Below are positions 48,207 through 56,584 of a stretch of DNA of 64,000 nt, in pieces. The stretch comes from Blastococcus haudaquaticus. Lineage in GTDB: Bacteria > Actinomycetota > Actinomycetes > Mycobacteriales > Geodermatophilaceae. The first letter of the stretch is position 1. Every line of letters starts with the position of its first letter. The notes beneath the pieces were generated by a model, which was given only the letters and a program-made list of their open reading frames with translations, did no database searches and was not told the DNA's origin. The stretch covers positions 62,001 through 126,000 of the forward strand of contig NZ_OCNK01000005.1 of assembly GCF_900230285.1 (NCBI RefSeq), written 5' to 3'. The translations under genes were made by a program, and so were the position numbers.

Positions 48207-48860
48207 TCAGTCGGTGAGCATCCGCCGCAGGGAGACGCCCAGCTGGGCGACCCCCACGGCCCCGAGCACGGCGCCGACCGCCGTCCCGCTGGTGACGACC
48301 AGGTCGCTGTGGCCGAGGCCGGCCACCACCCCGGCGCCGCCGAGCGTGAGCCCGGCCATGGCGACCCGGGTCGGCCGCTCCCAGACCGACAGTGCCCCCG
48401 TCTCGGCGACCCCGGCCTGGCCGGCACGGGCCCGCAGGTAGTCGGGCAGCCAGCAGAGCGCGCCGAAGGCCACCGCCAGCCAGCCGGGGGCGCCCGCCAC
48501 CCACAGGGCGCCGGCGTACGCAGCCTCGGTGAGCCGGTCCACGACGGAGTCGAGGACGAAGCCCCGGCGGGAGGCACGGCCGGTGCCGATGGCCAGCGCT
48601 CCGTCCAGGGAGTCGAGCAGGCCCGACAGCCCGACGAGCACACCGGCCAGCACGAGCCATGGGCCCCCACCCGCCGCCGCCGGCACGGCCGCGGCGGCGA
48701 CGAGCAGGCCGGACGCCGTCGCGACGAGCGGCGGCAGCCCGGCCAGCGGTCGCGCCAGGGTCCACGCGACCGTCAGCCAGCCGCGCACCAACGCCGTGTC
48801 GGTGGCCGTGTCGCCGTGCCACCGTGACCACGCGGCCAGGTACTCGTCGCGGCCGAGCAT
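48207..48860 (-). CDS. CDP-alcohol phosphatidyltransferase family protein
   Basis: A 217-residue membrane enzyme with about five helices. The catalytic signature D-x2-DG-x2-A-R-x8-G-x3-D-x3-D is seen as DSLDGALAIGTGRASRRG followed by FVLDSVVD: all four Asp are present, but the Arg after DGxxA is Ile. Such enzymes move an alcohol phosphate from CDP-alcohols, making phospholipid head groups. The substrate is unknown. The start is uncertain: the ATG at 48860 is chosen, but GTGs at 48884 and 48902 are in frame. Confidence 0.8.
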   Translation of the reverse strand: MLGRDEYLAAWSRWHGDTATDTALVRGWLTVAWTLARPLAGLPPLVATASGLLVAAAAVPAAAGGGPWLVLAGVLVGLSGLLDSLDGALAIGTGRASRRGFVLDSVVDRLTEAAYAGALWVAGAPGWLAVAFGALCWLPDYLRARAGQAGVAETGALSVWERPTRVAMAGLTLGGAGVVAGLGHSDLVVTSGTAVGAVLGAVGVAQLGVSLRRMLTD

Positions 48861-48990
48861 GCGGTCGGTCCCGCCCGCGTCCACAGCCTCCTCCGATGCC
48901 ACTCCTGCAGTCCACCAGGCAGCGACGCCCACGGCGACACCGGACGGCGGGCGGGGAGTGAGCCGGCCGTGCGCGGGATACCGGACTGCC

Positions 48991-49629
48991 ATGGCAGCCC
49001 CCATCGGCGACGCCGTGGTCGTCGACGTCCTCCGGCGGATCGACCGGCTCACCGCTCCCCTGGTCCGGCGCCTGGGCCGCCCACCGGCCGTCCCCCAGGC
49101 CGAGCGCGACGCCTGGTGGGCCGACCGCGTCTCCCGCGTGGCGGCCGGGGTCTCCGCGGCTCCACGTTTCGCCGGGAAGCTCGCCGACCTGCTGCCGCTG
49201 CAGAACACCGTCGGCACGGCCGTCCAGTGCGTCGTCGTCCTCGGGGTGGCCGCCGAGCACGCCGTCGCTGACCCCGCCGCCCGGATCTCGCTGCTCACCA
49301 GGGTGCTGCTCCAGCGGGACCTGACCGCCCAGCAGGTGCAACCTCTCCTGGAGAGGGCTCGCGGCACCTACGCCGAGGAGGCTCTGGGTGCCCGCGAGGA
49401 GCGGGGCGGGCTGCGTGGCAACGCCCGCACTCTCTGGCGCGTGGCGCGTCTGCTGGGCCGGATCGACGACGCCCTCGACGCCCGGCCCAAGGGCAAGCTG
49501 CGCCACCGCGCCCTGTCGAACCTGCCGGTGGTCGGTGTCGTGGGCGGCTACGCCGCCGAGCGCGAGGGGCTGCGCCGGGCCGCCGCCGACGCGGCCGCCG
49601 TCCTGGACGGGCGACCGGTCAGGAGGTAG
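48991..49629 (+). CDS. Conserved hypothetical protein
   Basis: A 212-residue protein I cannot assign. It is mostly helical with no clear membrane segment except two moderately hydrophobic stretches (about 71-90, LQNTVGTAVQCVVVLGVAAE, and 180-190, LPVVGVVGGYAAE). The arrangement recalls EcsC-like proteins (helices with short Gly-rich hydrophobic loops), a weak resemblance. Codon use matches its neighbours, so it is probably a genuine gene. It is divergent from the CDP-alcohol transferase gene and convergent with metF. Confidence 0.65.
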   Translation: MAAPIGDAVVVDVLRRIDRLTAPLVRRLGRPPAVPQAERDAWWADRVSRVAAGVSAAPRFAGKLADLLPLQNTVGTAVQCVVVLGVAAEHAVADPAARISLLTRVLLQRDLTAQQVQPLLERARGTYAEEALGAREERGGLRGNARTLWRVARLLGRIDDALDARPKGKLRHRALSNLPVVGVVGGYAAEREGLRRAAADAAAVLDGRPVRR

Positions 49630-49692
49630 CAGGTGTCAGGAGGAGCAGGTCGGGAGCCGGCCGGTCAGCAGATGGCGGGTCAGGAGATGGCG
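49618..49692. repeat. Short GTCAGSAG repeats at the junction of convergent genes
   Basis: GTCAGGAGG occurs at 49618 and 49635, and the 15-bp units at 49663-49677 and 49678-49692 (GGTCAGSAGATGGCG) are tandem. The metF stop lies in the second 15-bp unit and an in-frame stop is duplicated in the first. Confidence 0.7.
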
Positions 49693-50582
49693 GGGGCCCC
49701 GACCAGGTTCGCGTACACCTCGCGGGTCGCCGTCGAGCGGTTCATGGTGATGAAGTGGATGCCGGGGACGCCCTCGGCCAGCAGCGTCCGGCACAGGTCG
49801 GAGGCCACCTCGACGCCGTAGGCGCGCACGGCCGCCTTGTCCTCCGGGCGGTCGCCGTCGAGCTCGGCGAACCGGTCGGCCAGCTCCTGCGGGAACGCCT
49901 GCCCGGACAGCTGCACGATCCTGGTGATCTGCCGTGCGTTCGTCACCGGCATGACCCCGGCGATGATCGGGACGTCGCAACCGCGCGCGGCCACGCGGTC
50001 GCGCAGCCGGAGGTAGTCCTCGGCGTGGAAGAACATCTGGGTGATCGCGAAGTCGGCACCCGCCCGGCACTTGTCCACGAACCAGGTGACGTCGGTGTCG
50101 AAGTCCGGCGACCGCGGGTGCCGCTCCGGGAACGCCGCGACCCCGACCGAGAAGTCGCCCATCGACTTGATCAGCTCGACGAGTTCGCCGGCGTAGTTGA
50201 GGCCTTCCGGGTGCGCGCGCCACTCGGCCTGCGGGTCCGCACCCGGCGGGTCGCCGCGCAGCGCGAGCAGGTTCCGCACACCCGCCGCGGCGAGGCGGCT
50301 GACCAGGTGACGGAGCTCGGCGACGCTGTGGTCCACGGCGGTCAGGTGGGCCAGCGGCGTCATGGTGGTGTCGGTGGCGATCCGCTCGGTGACCTGCATG
50401 GTGCCCTCGCGCGTCGAACCGCCGGCACCGTAGGTGACCGACACGAACGAGGGCTGCAACCGCTCCAGCTCGCGCAGCGCGGTCCACAGCTGGGCTGCGC
50501 CCTCGGGCGTCTTCGGGGGGAAGAACTCGAAGGACCACGTGGGCCGCTCGGAGGCGAGGAGTTCGCGAATGGTGCGGGTCAC
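49680..50582 (-). CDS. metF: 5,10-methylenetetrahydrofolate reductase
   Basis: FAD enzyme making 5-methyl-THF for methionine synthesis. The 300-residue protein contains [65 protein letters not shown] and [13 protein letters not shown], all MetF marks. The start is either the ATG at 50588 or the GTG at 50582; TACCCT (50591-50596, minus strand) is 2 nt from the ATG but 8 nt from the GTG, so a leaderless GTG start fits better. A 15-bp tandem duplication surrounds its stop codon. Confidence 0.95.
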   Translation of the reverse strand: MTRTIRELLASERPTWSFEFFPPKTPEGAAQLWTALRELERLQPSFVSVTYGAGGSTREGTMQVTERIATDTTMTPLAHLTAVDHSVAELRHLVSRLAAAGVRNLLALRGDPPGADPQAEWRAHPEGLNYAGELVELIKSMGDFSVGVAAFPERHPRSPDFDTDVTWFVDKCRAGADFAITQMFFHAEDYLRLRDRVAARGCDVPIIAGVMPVTNARQITRIVQLSGQAFPQELADRFAELDGDRPEDKAAVRAYGVEVASDLCRTLLAEGVPGIHFITMNRSTATREVYANLVGAPAIS

Positions 50583-50830
50583 GGACATCGAGGGTACGGG
50601 CGCGGTCCGGGGACGCGCCGATCCCGGCGGCACGACATTTCTCCTGCGCGCCCGCATCCGACCTCGCGGCCGGGACGGAAGAGGAGGAGCAGCGGCCCCG
50701 ACCGGACGCGGATCGCCGACTGCCGACTGTCGCGCGCCGGCGCGAGGAGGGTGGAGAGACGATGGACCGGAGCACCGGAGCTGCCCTGCTCCAGCGGTCG
50801 CGCACCATCGGGTTGGGCAATACTGGGACG

Positions 50831-51958
50831 GTGACCGCCGGGACCCAGGAGCACGAGTCGGTGGCCGTCCCGGCGGCGCCCGTGCTGCAGGCGGCCGAGC
50901 TGGACCGGCTGCGGACGGCGGTCAGCGCAGCCCTCACGGAGTTCCTCGACCGGCAGCGCGCGACCCTGGCCGCGATGGACCCGAGCCTCGCCCCGGTGGT
51001 CGACGAGGTCTGCGCCCTCGCCGAGGGCGGCAAGCGGCTGCGCCCGGCCTTCGCCTACTGGGGCTGGCGCGGAGCGCGTGACCTCGCCGCCGCCCAGGAC
51101 GAGCCGGCGGTGCTGAGGGCCGTCGCGGCACTGGAGTTCGTCCACGCCAGTGCCCTCGTGCACGACGACGTCATGGACGGCGCGCAGACCCGGCGTGGTC
51201 GCCCGGCCACCCACATCGGCTTCGCCGCCCGGCACTCCGGCTCCGACCTGGACGGCGACGGGAAGCTCTTCGGCGTCGGCGCCGCGATCCTCGTGGGCGA
51301 CCTGGCCCTCGTGTGGTCCGACGAGCTCCTCCGCCGCTCCGGCATCTCCGCGGCCGCGCTGACCCGCGCCCGCTCCGTCTGGGACACCATGCGGACCGAG
51401 GTCACAGCGGGCCAGTACCTGGACCTCCTGCGCGCCGCCGGTGGGCTGCCCGGGCCGGACGGAGCCATGAAGGTGGCCCGCTACAAGAGCGCCGGCTACA
51501 CCGTCCAGCGTCCCCTCCACCTCGGCGCGGCGATCGCCGGTGCTGCGCCGGAGGTCACCGAGGCCTACACCGCGATCGGCCTGCCGCTCGGCGAGGCGTT
51601 CCAGCTGCGCGACGACGTCCTGGGGGTCTTCGGCGATCCCGACGTCACCGGCAAGTCCGCGGACGACGACCTGCGCGAGGGCAAGCAGACGCTCCTGATC
51701 TCCCTCGCCGAGGAGTCCGCCGACGCATCCGGACGCCGGCTGCTCGACGACCTGCTCGGCAACGCCGAGGCGGGTGCCCAGGAGTTCGACGCCCTGCGGG
51801 ACCTGCTCGAGTCCACCGGCGCCCGCGCCCGCGTGGAGGAGCGGATCACCGAGCGCACCGCGCTGGCCCGCTCGGCGATCGCCGCCGCGCCGCTGGCCGA
51901 GGACGCGCGCGCAGCTCTCGACGCGCTCGCCGTCGCGGCCACCACCCGCACCGCCTGA
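50831..51958 (+). CDS. Geranylgeranyl-type polyprenyl diphosphate synthase
   Basis: Trans-prenyltransferase that probably supplies geranylgeranyl diphosphate to crtB. The 375-residue protein has [10 protein letters not shown] for IPP binding and the first Asp-rich motif [13 protein letters not shown] (D112, D113, D116). The second is modified to DDVLGVFGD (261-269), as in other actinobacterial GGPP synthases, followed by [16 protein letters not shown]. The GTG at 50831 is 6 nt after AATACT, so I prefer it to an ATG at 50762 that would add 23 residues. It is the first gene of the crtI-crtB operon; its TGA shares a base with the crtI ATG. Confidence 0.92.
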   Translation: MTAGTQEHESVAVPAAPVLQAAELDRLRTAVSAALTEFLDRQRATLAAMDPSLAPVVDEVCALAEGGKRLRPAFAYWGWRGARDLAAAQDEPAVLRAVAALEFVHASALVHDDVMDGAQTRRGRPATHIGFAARHSGSDLDGDGKLFGVGAAILVGDLALVWSDELLRRSGISAAALTRARSVWDTMRTEVTAGQYLDLLRAAGGLPGPDGAMKVARYKSAGYTVQRPLHLGAAIAGAAPEVTEAYTAIGLPLGEAFQLRDDVLGVFGDPDVTGKSADDDLREGKQTLLISLAEESADASGRRLLDDLLGNAEAGAQEFDALRDLLESTGARARVEERITERTALARSAIAAAPLAEDARAALDALAVAATTRTA

Positions 51959-53490
51959 TGGTGCGCACCGTTCCCGGCCGGACCGAACGGGTCGTCGTCG
52001 TCGGAGCCGGCCTGGCCGGGCTGGCGACCGCCCTGCGCCTGCGCGGCGCCGGGCGCGAGGTGACGGTGGTCGAGCGTGCCGCCGGCCCCGGTGGCCGCGC
52101 GGGCCGTGTCGAACGTGAGGGCTACGCGCTCGACACCGGGCCCTCGGTGTTCACGGCACCGGAGATCGTCGCCGACACCCTGGGCGCGGTCGGCGAGAAG
52201 CTCGAGGACCGCCTCACCCTCGTGCCGCTGGAGACCACCTACCGGGCCCAGTTCGGCGACGGCTCTGCGCTGGACGTGCACGCCGACCCCGCTGCCTTCG
52301 CCGCCGAGGTCGCGTCGCTGTGCGGTCCGGCGGAGGCCGATGCCCTGCGCCGCTACCTGGCCGACCTCGCTGAGCTCTACCGGCTGCAGCTGACCACCTT
52401 CATCGACCGCAATCTCGACTCCCCGCTGGACCTGCTCGGTCCGGAACTGGTCGCCCTCGCCCGGCGCGGCGGATTCCGGCGGCTGTCCCGGCACGTCGAG
52501 GGGTACTTCGCCGATGACCGGCTGCGCCGGCTGTTCAGCTTCCAGGCCCTCTACGCCGGGGTGTCGCCGTTCCGGGCGATCGCCGCGTACGCCGTCATCG
52601 CCCAGCTCGACATCGGCGCCGGGGTGTGGCACCCGATGGGCGGCATCGCCGCGGTGCCCGACGCCCTCGCCGCTGCCGCCACCGACGCCGGGGTCACCTT
52701 CCGCTACGGCGCGGACGTCGCCGAGCTCGAGACGTCGGGGCATCGGGTCTCCGCGGTGCGGCTGGCCGACGGCGACCGGCTCCCCGCCGACGCCGTCGTC
52801 GTCACCACGGACCAGCCGTGGCAGCTCGTGCCCGGCCTGCGGGCCCCCCGCCGGCCGGTGTACTCCCCGTCCTGCGTGGCGCTGCACGTCGGCGTGCGCA
52901 GCGACCTCCCTGGCCAGGCGCACCACACGATCAGCTTCGGGCAGTCGTGGCGCGGGGTGTTCGACGAGCTGACTCCGGGCGGGCGGCTCCTCGGCGGGGG
53001 TCCCGGGGGTCGGCGGGGAAAAATCATGAGCGACCCCAGCCTGCTGGTCAGCATGCCCTCACGCACCGACCGCAGCCTGGCGCCCGACGGCGGCCAGGTG
53101 CTCAGCATCGTGGCGCCGACCCCCAACCTCGACCGGCACAGCGGCGGCAACCCCGACCTCGACTGGACGACGGTGGGGCCCCGTTACCGCGACGAGGTGC
53201 TGACGACGCTGGAGGCCCGTGGCTGGACCGGCTTGACCGGGGCGATCGAGGTCGAGGAGATGGCGACGCCGCTGGACTGGGCGGCCCAGGGCATGGCCGC
53301 GGGCACGCCCTTCGCGCTGGCGCACACCTTCGGGCAGACCGGGCCCTTCCGCCCGTCGACCCTCCCCCGCCGCGGCCCGGAGAACGTCGTCCTCGCCGGG
53401 TCGTCGGTGCAGCCGGGCGTCGGGGTGCCGATGGTGCTGATCAGCGGCCGGCTCGCCGCCGAGCGGATCACCGGGCCGGTGCCCAGGTGA
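51958..53490 (+). CDS. crtI: Phytoene desaturase
   Basis: FAD-dependent desaturase that turns colourless phytoene into lycopene (or neurosporene). The 510-residue protein begins RVVVVGAGLAGLATALRLRGAG (GAGLAG at 16-21), then PGGRAGRVEREGYALDTGPSVFT. The C-terminal signature is ENVVLAGSSVQPGVGVPMVLISGRLAAE. The typical bacterial CrtI length is about 500. The ATG overlaps the stop of the synthase gene (TGATG) and its own stop overlaps the GTG of a 26-codon frame that links it to crtB. Confidence 0.93.
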   Translation: MVRTVPGRTERVVVVGAGLAGLATALRLRGAGREVTVVERAAGPGGRAGRVEREGYALDTGPSVFTAPEIVADTLGAVGEKLEDRLTLVPLETTYRAQFGDGSALDVHADPAAFAAEVASLCGPAEADALRRYLADLAELYRLQLTTFIDRNLDSPLDLLGPELVALARRGGFRRLSRHVEGYFADDRLRRLFSFQALYAGVSPFRAIAAYAVIAQLDIGAGVWHPMGGIAAVPDALAAAATDAGVTFRYGADVAELETSGHRVSAVRLADGDRLPADAVVVTTDQPWQLVPGLRAPRRPVYSPSCVALHVGVRSDLPGQAHHTISFGQSWRGVFDELTPGGRLLGGGPGGRRGKIMSDPSLLVSMPSRTDRSLAPDGGQVLSIVAPTPNLDRHSGGNPDLDWTTVGPRYRDEVLTTLEARGWTGLTGAIEVEEMATPLDWAAQGMAAGTPFALAHTFGQTGPFRPSTLPRRGPENVVLAGSSVQPGVGVPMVLISGRLAAERITGPVPR

Positions 53491-53567
53491 CCGAGCTCGC
53501 GAGGTCACCCGGAGGCACAGCACCGCGCGGCACGCAGCCGACGAGCGCCAGCGAGGAGGAAGCGTGA
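53487..53567 (+). CDS. 26-codon linking frame between crtI and crtB
   Basis: A GTG at 53487 overlaps the crtI TGA by 4 nt and this frame's TGA at 53567 overlaps the crtB GTG by 4 nt. It encodes 26 residues ending SASEEEA, with the crtB ribosome site GGAGGAA inside its last codons. It could be a translational coupler or just a non-coding spacer that happens to be open. It has no recognisable domain. Confidence 0.3.
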   Translation: MTELARSPGGTAPRGTQPTSASEEEA

Positions 53568-54499
53568 CCGCGGTCGCCGGGCGCGAGCAGCAGCTGGCGG
53601 CGGCCTACCGGCACTGCGCCGCGATCGCCGCCCGGCACGGGAAGAGCTACCACCTGGCGACGCGCCTGCTGACGCCGGACCGGCGGCCGGCCGTGCACGC
53701 CCTCTACGCCGGGGCCCGGACCGCCGACGACCTCGTCGACCTGCCCGGCCCCGATCCCGAGGGCGATCTCGCCGACTGGTCCCGGGCGGTGCTCGCGGAG
53801 CTGGAGGCGGGCTGGTCGGAGGACCCGGTGCGGCTGGCGCTGGTGGACACCTACCGGCGCTACGACATCCCCGTCGAGCACCTGGTCGACTTCCTCGCCG
53901 CGATGACCAGCGATCTCGACGTCGACGCCTATCCCGACATGGCCGCCCTCGACCGGTACATGTGGGGCTCGGCCTCGGTCATCGGGCTCCAGGTGCTCCC
54001 CGTGCTCGGGACCGCGCCCGGGGTGGCCCGCGAGGAGGCGGCACCGCACGCCATCGCGCTGGGTGAGGCGTTCCAGCTGACCAACTTCCTGCGCGACGTC
54101 GCCGAGGACGTCGACCGCGGCCGGGTCTACCTGCCCGAGGACGTCATGGCGGCGCACGGGGTCCCCCGCGAGCAGCTGCTCGAGAAGCGGTTCGACGCGA
54201 ACGTCCGCGGACTGATGCGCGAGATGGTCGCCGTCGTCCGGCGCCGGTACGACGACGCCGCGCCCGGGACTCCCCTGCTCGCACCGGAGTCGCGGGACTG
54301 CGTCCGCGCCGCCACGGCTCTCTACGGCGGGATCCTCACCGAGATCGAGCGGGCGGACTACCGGGTGTTCGACGGGCGGGTGTCGGTGTCCAAGCCCCGC
54401 CGCCTGGCCGTGTTCGCCCGCCGGTTGACCGCCGCCCAGCTGGCCAGGGTGAGGGTGACCATGGCGAAGCCGAAGAGCAGGTCCTCGACCGGGGCGTAG
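53564..54499 (+). CDS. crtB: Phytoene synthase
   Basis: Joins two geranylgeranyl diphosphates to give phytoene. The 311-residue protein has both Asp-rich metal motifs, DDLVD at 55-59 and DVAED at 178-182 (NFLRDVAEDVDRGRVYLP), and AVHALYAGARTADD. The GTG at 53564 has GGAGGAA just upstream. Its last 47 codons (from about 54358) overlap the 3' end of the convergent crtYd, so the tail PRRLAVFARRL onward is partly antisense to crtYd. Confidence 0.95.
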   Translation: MTAVAGREQQLAAAYRHCAAIAARHGKSYHLATRLLTPDRRPAVHALYAGARTADDLVDLPGPDPEGDLADWSRAVLAELEAGWSEDPVRLALVDTYRRYDIPVEHLVDFLAAMTSDLDVDAYPDMAALDRYMWGSASVIGLQVLPVLGTAPGVAREEAAPHAIALGEAFQLTNFLRDVAEDVDRGRVYLPEDVMAAHGVPREQLLEKRFDANVRGLMREMVAVVRRRYDDAAPGTPLLAPESRDCVRAATALYGGILTEIERADYRVFDGRVSVSKPRRLAVFARRLTAAQLARVRVTMAKPKSRSSTGA

Positions 54500-54705
54500 G
54501 CGATGCGCGGGCCCCAGATCGTGCGCTCGTCGTAGATCACTACGTCCAGGCCGGTGAGCACGCCGTTCATCAGCAGCTGGAACGTCACGATGATCGCGTA
54601 GGCGGCCCAGAAGACCTTCCGGGTCACCATCCGCGTGCGGTAGACGACCAGGTCGACGACGAGGACGCCGACCACGGCGAGCACGGCGAGGGTGGAGTAG
54701 CTCAT
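54358..54705 (-). CDS. crtYd: Lycopene cyclase subunit CrtYd
   Basis: A 115-residue membrane protein with three helices, second half of the heterodimeric lycopene cyclase of actinobacteria. VLVVDLVVYRTRMVTRKVFWAAY, IWGPRIAYAPVEDLLFGFAMVTLTLASW is the family pattern (helix ending with PxED and LLFGF). The tail is Arg-rich. The ATG overlaps the crtYc stop by 4 nt. Its 3' end overlaps crtB by 142 nt on the opposite strand. Confidence 0.9.
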   Translation of the reverse strand: MSYSTLAVLAVVGVLVVDLVVYRTRMVTRKVFWAAYAIIVTFQLLMNGVLTGLDVVIYDERTIWGPRIAYAPVEDLLFGFAMVTLTLASWAAVNRRANTARRRGLDTDTRPSNTR

Positions 54706-55061
54706 CGCCGCCCGGCCATGGGCAGGGCCTCCTCGGCGGGATAGCCGGCGTCCCAGCCCGTCACCCGGCGCACCGCCTCGAGCGCGAGCACCGAGCACAG
54801 CGGGACGACCAGGAAGAAGAGCACCTCCTCGACGGGGATCCCGCCGGGCAGCCGCACGCCCAGGGTGAGCTCGTCGCTGTAGTCCCAGTGCCCCTGCGCG
54901 ATGGCGTAGAGCACCCAGACGACGAAGACGGCGAACTCGGGCAGCACCGCCAGCAGGAGGCGGCGCCACCGGGCGTAGACGCGCACCCGCAGGACGATCT
55001 CCAGCGGTGCGGTGACCACGAGGCACCCGACCAGGAGGCCGAGGTACGTCAGCGAGCCCAC
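54702..55061 (-). CDS. crtYc: Lycopene cyclase subunit CrtYc
   Basis: A 119-residue membrane protein with three helices, the first half of the cyclase. LTYLGLLVGCLVVTAPLEIVLR and GIPVEEVLFFLVVPLCSVLALEAVRR, with the PVEE motif, match CrtYc. With CrtYd it closes beta rings on lycopene (one or both ends). A GTG start at 55061 has no strong ribosome site. It is in the same direction as, and about 40 bp from, the Rv2175c-like gene, so all three minus-strand genes may be co-transcribed. Confidence 0.9.
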   Translation of the reverse strand: MGSLTYLGLLVGCLVVTAPLEIVLRVRVYARWRRLLLAVLPEFAVFVVWVLYAIAQGHWDYSDELTLGVRLPGGIPVEEVLFFLVVPLCSVLALEAVRRVTGWDAGYPAEEALPMAGRR

Positions 55062-55103
55062 GGGATCAGCTTCGGTCCGCGCCCGCCGTCCGGATGCACC
55101 GGC

Positions 55104-55427
55104 TCAGAACGCCAGTGCCTGCGCCCGGCGGGTGACCTCGGTGTGCCGGTCGTCGCGCAGCGCCTGGACCGGGGTCCCGGGGAGCGTGTCGTCCTCCCGG
55201 AAGAGCCAGTCGAAGGCCTCCTCGTCGGTGAAGCCGCCGTCCTGGAGGACCGTGAGCAGACCGGGCAGGTGCTTGAGGATGATGCCGTCCTGGACGAAGG
55301 CGGCGGGGATCTTGCCGTTGCCACTGCCGGGGACCGCCATGAGCTTGCGGTCGCGCAGCAGCTGCCGGACGCGGTTCGGCGAGGTGCCCAGGAGTTGGGC
55401 GACCTCCGCGGGAGTGAGCGTGTCCAT
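55104..55427 (-). CDS. Rv2175c-like DNA-binding protein
   Basis: A 107-residue protein of the Rv2175c family. In mycobacteria this family is a small DNA-binding substrate of a PASTA/PknL-type kinase. The amino half is a helix-turn-helix (MDTLTPAEVAQLLGTSPNRVRQLLRDRKLMAVPGSG), the C-terminal half LPGLLTVLQDGGFTDEEAFDWLFREDDTLPGTPVQAL is diagnostic. The ATG at 55427 follows TAGGCT by 8 nt. It lies upstream of and in line with crtYc. A PASTA kinase gene is 3 kb away, which may be chance. Confidence 0.93.
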   Translation of the reverse strand: MDTLTPAEVAQLLGTSPNRVRQLLRDRKLMAVPGSGNGKIPAAFVQDGIILKHLPGLLTVLQDGGFTDEEAFDWLFREDDTLPGTPVQALRDDRHTEVTRRAQALAF

Positions 55428-55444
55428 AGGGTGCAAGCCTATGG
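55424..55444. promoter_or_regulatory. Divergent leaderless promoter palindrome
   Basis: A 21-bp palindrome, CCATAGG-7 nt-CCTATGG, contains two opposed starts. Plus strand: TAGGGT (55427-55432), 8 nt, ATG at 55441. Minus strand: TAGGCT (55441-55436), 8 nt, ATG at 55427. Each -10 box begins in the other gene's start codon. Only 13 nt lie between the two ATGs, so the two promoters must exclude each other or be co-regulated. Confidence 0.7.
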
Positions 55445-56577
55445 CGAGCGCAGGATCTGCCGACAACCCGGTGCCGGGCCAGCGCCGGCGTGCCGTCGGC
55501 GAGGAGACCCCCGAGGACCGCGAGCCCCCGTTCCTCGATCTCGACGCTCTCGAGATCCGGGCGCGGGAGCTGCTGCCCGACGACGTCTTCGACTACTACG
55601 CCGGCGGGGCCGAGAGCGAGACGACGCTCGCGGAGGCGCCTGGCAGCTGGCGCTCGTGGCGGCTGCGGCCGCGCGTCCTGACCGGGGTCTCCACCGTGCG
55701 CCTGGCCACGGAGCTGCTCGGGAGCCCGGTGCGCACGCCGATCGGTGTGGCGCCGTGGGCCTACCAGGGCATGGCCCATCCCGACGGGGAGCTGGCGACG
55801 GCATCCGGCGCCGCCATTGCGGGCGCGCTGATGACCGTATCGACGAGCGCGACGCGCAGCCTCGCGGAGGTGGCCACGGCGACGGCCGGCTCCCCCGCCT
55901 GGTTCCAGCTCTACCGGCTGCACTCCACCCGCCACACCGACGACCTCGCCCGGCGGGCCGGGGATGCGGGATACCGCGCCCTCGTGCTGACCGTCGACCT
56001 CCCGCTCCTGGGCCGACGGCGCCGCGACCTGCGCCACGACTTCGCCCTGCCGGCCGGTCTCCGCATGGCCAACCACCCACCGGTGCAGGACGGCGTCGAG
56101 CCGTCGCTGCGCGACCTCGCGACGGCCACGTGGACCTTCGACGACATCGCCCGGTTCGGCGACCTCTCCGGCCTGCCGGTCGTGGTCAAGGGGGTGCTCC
56201 GCGGTGACGACGCGGAGCGGTGCGTGCGAGCCGGAGCATCGGCGGTGTGGGTGTCCACGCACGGCGGCCGTCAGGTCGACCCGGCGGTGCCGAGCGCCCA
56301 CGCGCTGCCGGAGGTGGTGGACTCCGTCGGTGCGGACGTCGAGGTGTACGTCGACGGCGGGATCCGCACCGGCTCGGACGCGCTGACCGCTCTGGCCCTC
56401 GGTGCGACCGCGGTCTTCGTCGGCCGGCCCACGATCTGGGGTCTGGCGACCGGCGGCGCCGACGGCGTGGCCGGCGTGCTCACCGGGCTCGGCGAGGAAC
56501 TGGCGCACACCATGGCGCTGTGTGGTCTGGACGACGTGGGATCGGTGCCCCGCGACACCGTCGTCCCGGCGCGATAA
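55441..56577 (+). CDS. FMN-dependent 2-hydroxy-acid oxidase
   Basis: A 378-residue TIM-barrel enzyme of the lactate/glycolate oxidase and lactate dehydrogenase (LldD) group. [13 protein letters not shown] is the opening, [20 protein letters not shown] follows, then [31 protein letters not shown] (FMN-binding Lys), and STHGGRQVD with catalytic H274. It ends [29 protein letters not shown]. The substrate is not fixed by sequence. The ATG at 55441 comes from the divergent promoter above. Its stop TAA forms part of the next promoter. Confidence 0.92.
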   Translation: MASAGSADNPVPGQRRRAVGEETPEDREPPFLDLDALEIRARELLPDDVFDYYAGGAESETTLAEAPGSWRSWRLRPRVLTGVSTVRLATELLGSPVRTPIGVAPWAYQGMAHPDGELATASGAAIAGALMTVSTSATRSLAEVATATAGSPAWFQLYRLHSTRHTDDLARRAGDAGYRALVLTVDLPLLGRRRRDLRHDFALPAGLRMANHPPVQDGVEPSLRDLATATWTFDDIARFGDLSGLPVVVKGVLRGDDAERCVRAGASAVWVSTHGGRQVDPAVPSAHALPEVVDSVGADVEVYVDGGIRTGSDALTALALGATAVFVGRPTIWGLATGGADGVAGVLTGLGEELAHTMALCGLDDVGSVPRDTVVPAR

Positions 56578-56580
56578 CCT
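56552..56580 (+). promoter_or_regulatory. glyA promoter
   Basis: GCGACA (56552-56557), 17-bp spacer, TAACCT (56575-56580); the -10 box includes the stop codon TAA of the upstream gene. Transcription would start about 56587, just at the ZTP riboswitch. Confidence 0.55.
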
Positions 56581-56584
56581 GCCT

